DNA from: CAYPKW01 sp964411425
GTDB taxonomy: Bacteria > Pseudomonadota > Alphaproteobacteria > Dongiales > Dongiaceae
Direction: 5' to 3'
Assembly (NCBI GenBank): GCA_964411425.1
Contig: CAYPKW010000013.1
Location: 1-55,182, forward strand
Length of the DNA: 55,182 nt
Shown: piece by piece, positions 52,101 through 55,182 of the stretch
How positions within the stretch are numbered: position 1 is the stretch's first letter
Layout of the letters: each line of letters begins with the position of its first letter
Translations under genes and position numbers: made by a program
Notes under the pieces: generated by a model
What the model was told of the DNA's origin: nothing
Seen by the model: only the letters and a program-made list of their open reading frames with translations
Database searches by the model: none

Positions 52101-54728
52101 GAGGGACCGCCGGGCCGTGTCTTCATCCTCCGGGCCGATCTGATCTCGGCGGAGACACGCGCCCTTCTTGCGTCGGTGGCGCGGGTGGTGCTTGTCGGCC
52201 AGCGCGGGCGCCTCTCCGATCAGCTCGACCGAGTACGGGAGGCCAAGGCGTATGCCCGGTCGGCTCCGAAGCGCGTTCTCGCGGGTCCGCAGTCGCAGGT
52301 CAAGCCGTCCTTGCCGGACCTTGAGTTCTTCAACGGACTTGGCGGCTTCGCCGACAACGGACGGGAATATGTGACGATCCTCGGCCCTGGCCAGTCGACG
52401 CCCGCCCCCTGGATCAACGTCGTCGCCAACCCCGCCTTCGGCTTCCAGGTCGCGGCCGAGGGCGGCGGCTCCACCTGGTCAATCAACAGCCGAGAGAACC
52501 AGCTCACCCCCTGGTCGAACGACCCGGTCTCCGATCGTCGGGGCGAGGCGTTCTATCTGCGCGATGACGACACGGGCGACCTGTGGAGCCCGACGGCCCT
52601 GCCGATCCGCGACGAGGCGGCGACCTATGTCGCCCGCCACGGCCGGGGATACAGCCGGTTCGAGCGTGCAGCGCACGGAATTGCGACCGATCTGGTCCAA
52701 TACGTGCCAATTAACGACCCGATCAAGATCTCGCGCCTTGAATTCCGCAACACGTCGAGCCGCACCCGGCATCTCTCGGTGACCGCTTATGCGGAATGGG
52801 TTCTCGGTCCGTCGCGGACAGCCTCTGTTCCGTTCGTAACGACGGAGATCGATCCCGACACCGGCGCGATGTTCGCCCGCAATCCATGGAATCCGGCCTT
52901 CGGGTCGCGCGTTGCCTTTGCCGATTTCGGCGGACGCCAGACGGACTGGACGGGCGACCGGCGGGAGTTCATCGGCCGCAACGGAACGCTCGCGAGCCCG
53001 GCAGCACTCGCCGGAACGGCGCCGCTCTCCAACAACGTCGGGGCCGGTCTCGATCCCTGCGGCGCGCTGCGGACCACGGTCAAGCTGCCGCCGAACGGTA
53101 CCGTTGAACTCGTCTTCTTCCTCGGCGACGCCGCGAGCGCCGAAGACGCGCGGAACTTGATCGCGCATTACCGCACGGCCGATCTCGACGCCGTGCGCTC
53201 CGAGGTCGCCGGTTACTGGGACGATGTCCTAGGTGCAGTCCAAGTGAAAACGCCCGACCGGCCGATGGACATCATGCTGAACGGCTGGCTCCTCTACCAG
53301 ACGCTCGCCTGCCGCGTCTGGGCCCGCTCTGCGTTCTATCAGGCGAGCGGCGCCTACGGCTTCCGCGATCAGATTCAGGATGGCATGGCGCTCGTCACCT
53401 CGTGCCCGGTAATGACGCGCGAGCACCTGCTGCGGGCGGCAGCGCGGCAGTTCATCGAGGGCGACGTCCAGCATTGGTGGCTGCCGCATTCCGGCCAGGG
53501 GGTGCGCACGCGGATCTCCGACGACCGTGCGTGGCTCGCCTACGCCGTCGCCCATTACGTCGACGCGATTGGAGATGCCACTGTTCTCGACGAGGTGGTC
53601 CCCTTCCTGGAAGGCCAGAGGCTGGAGGCGGGCGAGCACGACAGCTTCTTCCGGTCGACGGTTTCCGACGAGACCGCCACCCTGTTCGAGCACTGCGCCC
53701 GCGGCCTCGACCAAAGCCTCGCGCTCGGTGGCCATGGTCTGCCATTGATCGGCACCGGCGACTGGAACGATAGCATGAACCGCGTCGGCGAGAGAGGGCA
53801 GGGCGAGAGCGTCTGGCTCGGTTGGCTGCTCCACGCAACGCTCACGGCCTTCGCTGCCCTCGCCGATGCGCGCCGCGAGACGGTCCGCGCCACGACCTGG
53901 CGCGCGCACGCCACCATGCTGCAGGCATCATTAGAGCGCAAGGCGTGGGACGGCGACTGGTACCGGCGCGGCTGGTTCGACGACGGTACGCCTCTCGGTT
54001 CGGCGACGAGCGAGGAGTGCCGGATCGATTCTATTGCGCAGTCCTGGGCGGTGATCTCGGGCGCAGCAGATCCCGAACGCGCCGCCCGCGCCATGGCGGC
54101 GGTCGAGCGAGAGTTGATCCGCCCCAAAGACGGGCTCGCGCTGCTATTTGCACCGCCGTTCGATAAGACGTCCGTCGACCCCGGATACATCAAGGGCTAT
54201 CCGCCAGGCATCCGTGAGAACGGCGGCCAATATACCCACGCCGCTTTGTGGTCGGTGATGGCGTTCGCGGCGCTCGGCGAGGGCGACAAGGCAGCCGGGC
54301 TGTTCTCACTGCTGAATCCGATCAATCACGCCCGCACTCGGGCGGACGTACACCGCTACAAGGTGGAGCCCTATGTAGTCGCCGCCGACGTCTACGCCAC
54401 GCCGCCCCATGTCGGGCGTGGAGGCTGGACCTGGTACACGGGTTCGGCCGGCTGGATGCAGCGGGCCGGCATCGAGAGCATCCTGGGCTTGCGCATGCAG
54501 GGCGCGTTTCTGCATCTAAACCCGTGCATTCCGAAGGTCTGGCGGAACTTCGAGATGACGGTCCGATACCGGTCCGCACGATACGAGATCCTGGTCGAGA
54601 ATCCCGATGGAGTCGCCCATGGCGTTCTTTCCGCCCAGTCCGACGGGAGGGTGATCGCGGAGCGGCCGTTGTGCCTCCCGCTGCTGGACGACGGCACTAC
54701 CCATCATGTGCAGGTGAGGCTCGGCTGA
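46167..54728 (+). CDS. ndvB: Cyclic beta-1,2-glucan synthase (GT84-GH94)
   Basis: This 2853-residue inner-membrane protein makes and cyclises periplasmic beta-1,2-glucan, used in osmoadaptation and host interaction. Membrane helices lie at about 410-460, 815-870 and 950-990. The GT84 catalytic region has VITLDADTKLPRDTV near residue 632 and the RHHRWARGDWQ-type block near 770. A glycoamylase-like region near 1490 contains FMAHHQGMTIVAI. Two carbohydrate-binding repeats follow, and then the GH94 phosphorylase-like domain, with GDWNDSMNRVG near 2529, which sets chain length. The length matches Brucella Cgs and Sinorhizobium NdvB. The start is TTG at 46167 after AGAAAGG; I see no better upstream start. 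Confidence 0.95.
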   Translation: MRTLIRLAFGRAPSASPWDNRETIREELLSVERLEEHARSLAVAQPVRPKLAKGHPLAGRLADNAAVLLDAYRTIAKAIDEGHAITPAAEWLIDNFHLVERQIREIRSDLPHGYYRQLPKLADGPFAGYPRVLGVAWAFVAHTDSRFDPGMLCRYVGAYQEVQPLTIGELWAVAITLRIVLVENLRRIAALIVHSSTARQEADGLADRLLGVGGRTAEPVAVVFADHERAPLPGALAVQLVHRLHDQDPRTIPALTWLDERLAAQGTTTDAVVHDEHQRQGAATVTMRNIITSMRLTSDIDWTELFERISLVDKVLAASNSFPDMDFPTRNLYRSAIEELARGSNRTELDIARSAVLAAKRTGSADAGAEESRRGDPGYHLLAGGRRAFEGAVGFQPPLHSWLGHLNRALGIGGYVSAIAAVAAVLLALPLFALAAAGLGGAWLSLLGALGAIPAIDAAVALVNRGVTRGFGATLLPALELRNGVPSHLRTLVAVPTLLTTRETIEEQVERLEIHHLASLEGDLHFALLSDWVDAATEHVAGDGALLAAAVEGIARLNRRHGPAPGGQRFLLLHRRRVWNAGEGRWMGWERKRGKLHELNQLLRGAADTTFLSLNGQPPTVAADVRYVITLDADTKLPRDTVRRLIGKMAHPLNRPRFDAVAGRVVEGHAMLQPRVTPSLPIGREGSLFQRVFSSVGGIDPYASAVSDVYQDLFGEGSYTGKGIYDVDAFEAALTGRVPDSTLLSHDLFEGVFARAGLASDVEVVDEFPARYDVAALRHHRWARGDWQLVPWIFGLAPTTATSMAGGAMPAIGRWKMIDNLRRTLSAPAAVLALLAGWTLPFDAAVLWTVFVLSTIMLPTFIPVIGAIVPRRAGITPRSHLGALGTDFRLALTQSALLVTFLAHQAWLMGDAIGRTLVRLLVTRRHLLEWVQAAQATIGPQLDFFGFYRRMAGAIIIGVAAAVVASLWGHVAWPLAVPFAALWIASPVVARWASLSPLVAGRLSVSDADARALRLTARRTWRFFESFVTPADHMLPPDNFQEDPVPALTHRTSPTNLGLYLLSVVSARDFGWIGTIEAIERLEATLATMSGLARFRGHFYNWYDTRDLRPLDPQYVSSVDSGNLAGHLIALANACREWRGLPLADLRRLAGIGDALELIRDEADHQRDGRRTQTVTWHQFDDAHALLVAGVRRAPVDGEVITERFAGLAAQSETMADIARALAIERGDDIGADMLFWAEATRSSIETHRRDLGQSADAATSVEARLTVLEETARVTALAMDFGFLLDSDRKLLSIGYRVPEGALDPSCYDLLASEARLASFMAIAKGDVPVRHWFHLGRAVTPVAHGAALISWSGSMFEYLMPSLVMRAPAGSLIERTSRLIVRRQIDYGATLGLPWGISESAYNARDLEFTYQYSNFGIPGLGLKRGLGENVVVSPYATALAAMVDPHAAACNFARLADAGARGRYGFYEALDYTPIRVLAGNSLAIVRVFMAHHQGMTIVAIANGLLDGAMRARFHAEPIVQATELLLQERTPRDVAMVRPWAAAVKSAAKIREIEPPGSRRFTTAHGATPATHLLSNGRYAVMLTVAGSGYSRWQDLSVTRWREDATCDDWGSYVFLRDVRSGDLWSAGFQPSGAEPDDYDVAFNEGRAEFTRRDGTLTTTLEVLVSAEDDGEVRRVSISNSGSSVREIEVTSYAELVLAPQAADVAHPAFSKLFVETEYLADVGAVLATRRRRAPNEPEIWAAHLAVVDGEAVGKPEVETDRARFLGRGCGVRTPIAVIDGRPLSNTVGTVLDPVFALRRRVRVAPGAIVRIAFWTLVATSREAMLDLIDKHLDITAFERAATLAWTQAQVQLHHLGIDPGEAGLFQRLAGHLLYTAPTLRPSSDTIRRGGGGQPGLWTQGISGDLPIVLLRIDDTENLAIAHQLLQAHEYWRMKQLAVDLVILNEHASSYVQDLQIALETLVRTSQSRPQVGVEGPPGRVFILRADLISAETRALLASVARVVLVGQRGRLSDQLDRVREAKAYARSAPKRVLAGPQSQVKPSLPDLEFFNGLGGFADNGREYVTILGPGQSTPAPWINVVANPAFGFQVAAEGGGSTWSINSRENQLTPWSNDPVSDRRGEAFYLRDDDTGDLWSPTALPIRDEAATYVARHGRGYSRFERAAHGIATDLVQYVPINDPIKISRLEFRNTSSRTRHLSVTAYAEWVLGPSRTASVPFVTTEIDPDTGAMFARNPWNPAFGSRVAFADFGGRQTDWTGDRREFIGRNGTLASPAALAGTAPLSNNVGAGLDPCGALRTTVKLPPNGTVELVFFLGDAASAEDARNLIAHYRTADLDAVRSEVAGYWDDVLGAVQVKTPDRPMDIMLNGWLLYQTLACRVWARSAFYQASGAYGFRDQIQDGMALVTSCPVMTREHLLRAAARQFIEGDVQHWWLPHSGQGVRTRISDDRAWLAYAVAHYVDAIGDATVLDEVVPFLEGQRLEAGEHDSFFRSTVSDETATLFEHCARGLDQSLALGGHGLPLIGTGDWNDSMNRVGERGQGESVWLGWLLHATLTAFAALADARRETVRATTWRAHATMLQASLERKAWDGDWYRRGWFDDGTPLGSATSEECRIDSIAQSWAVISGAADPERAARAMAAVERELIRPKDGLALLFAPPFDKTSVDPGYIKGYPPGIRENGGQYTHAALWSVMAFAALGEGDKAAGLFSLLNPINHARTRADVHRYKVEPYVVAADVYATPPHVGRGGWTWYTGSAGWMQRAGIESILGLRMQGAFLHLNPCIPKVWRNFEMTVRYRSARYEILVENPDGVAHGVLSAQSDGRVIAERPLCLPLLDDGTTHHVQVRLG

Positions 54729-55182
54729 CCCGCGCATGCTGCGAAGGCACCGAAAGCCTGATGCTGCCCCCTCTTGCCGAAGAAACGAAGTTACGTGAGC
54801 GCTCTTGCGGGTAGCGATGGCAGCAGCGCTTCGAGCTTGCCATACTGCTCAGATGATCGACAAAAGGCCAAAGCGTCGTCCGAAAGCGGACATGCAGATG
54901 GACAAGGCCGTCGCTGGATGGGAGGGCGAGGGCGGCGCGCTGAAGACATTGCCACGAGCCCCTCAAGACGGGCCAACGTCCTCGCCGATCCGGAGCACCA
55001 CATCCTGAAATGCCTGGAAGCGGCGGTGGTCATTGATTGGAATGATCCCCTGTCAACGCCGGAGTAATTATGTAGCGCCCGGCCGGAGCAAAAATGCATC
55101 AGTGACGCTGGCAAGAAGGCCCCTAACCCTAAGAGCCGATCCCAGAAGTTGGGATTCAGGAGCAAGGGATTGGTCTGGTCAA
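54729..55182. other. Decayed sequence at the right edge
   Basis: The 454 bp after the glucan synthase hold no intact gene that I can support. Part of it (54853-55067) looks like a broken small-protein gene, listed separately. The last 110 bp show nothing recognisable. Confidence 0.4.
54853..55067 (+). pseudogene. Frameshifted small-protein relic
   Basis: The first frame gives MIDKRPKRRPKADMQMDKAV and AGWEGEGGAL. Near 54945 the sense passes to another frame, with ANVLADPEHHILKCLEAAVV, IDWNDPL and an early stop. The LADPxHHILKCLxAAVVxxWN pattern recalls a small uncharacterised alphaproteobacterial family, but the end is cut short. I treat it as a decayed gene. Confidence 0.4.

Noticed and set aside
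1..55182. CRISPR array
   Set aside because: I saw no regularly spaced direct repeats with unique spacers and no cas genes anywhere in the window.

Overview
The window is GC-rich DNA that looks like the chromosome of an alphaproteobacterium, possibly Rhodospirillales- or Rhizobiales-like. I base this on gene content (CobN-type cobaltochelatase, a CbiG-CobJ fusion, a GguC-type dehydratase, a giant cyclic beta-1,2-glucan synthase), the codon bias, and intergenic repeats of a type I recall from that class. The species cannot be named from the sequence.

Layout. (1) 1-20.4 kb is a nearly complete cobalamin (B12) locus: cobB (partial), cobA, cbiD, cobK, cobM, cbiG-cobJ fusion, cobI, cobL, cobH, cbiX, cobD/cbiB, cobQ, cobO, cobN, cobW and cobP. 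Genes are packed with 4-bp ATGA-type overlaps, and the cobP-cobW-cobN-cobO operon is preceded by a cobalamin riboswitch. Two probable insertions interrupt the locus: a four-helix membrane-protein gene between 97-bp direct repeats (147-1154), and a metallo-beta-lactamase-fold gene between perfect 14-bp inverted repeats (4058-5269). (2) 20.4-24.8 kb holds housekeeping genes: a glutathione S-transferase, two CBS-domain proteins, a PilZ protein, MscL, a BKACE-family enzyme and an NTF2-like protein. (3) At 24.8-26.7 kb the 3' half of a tRNA-Glu lies beside a tyrosine recombinase, which marks an integration junction. (4) 26.7-35.9 kb is one nine-gene operon on the minus strand for non-phosphorylative sugar or sugar-acid catabolism: aldose mutarotase, RraA-like aldolase, XylB-like SDR, GguC-like dehydratase and an IlvD/Edd aldonate dehydratase. 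It also encodes a complete ABC importer of the PotABCD (spermidine/putrescine) type. A family-5 binding protein is divergent from it.

(5) 37.9-46 kb is a decayed integrated element beside tRNA-Thr(GGT). It holds an integrase, a relic of a second integrase, an excisionase/AlpA-like HTH protein, a replication-type winged-helix protein whose 3' end overlaps iteron-like repeats, a frameshifted terminase small subunit, a gene with an internal amber codon, a ParB domain fused in frame to an IS256 transposase remnant, and an IS3 remnant. Its gene order resembles a phage satellite or a prophage remnant. (6) 46.2-54.7 kb is a single intact gene for a 2853-residue cyclic beta-1,2-glucan synthase, followed by decayed sequence.

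How the genes work together. The cob genes convert uroporphyrinogen III to the adenosylcobalamin precursor through a hybrid route: an early chelatase (CbiX) and anaerobic-type CbiD and CbiG occur beside a late chelatase subunit (CobN), and no cobG is present. The sugar operon would import and epimerise an aldose, oxidise it, dehydrate the aldonate, and then either dehydrate again (Weimberg-type) or cleave by aldolase. All calls come from reading translations and motifs; no database search was run.
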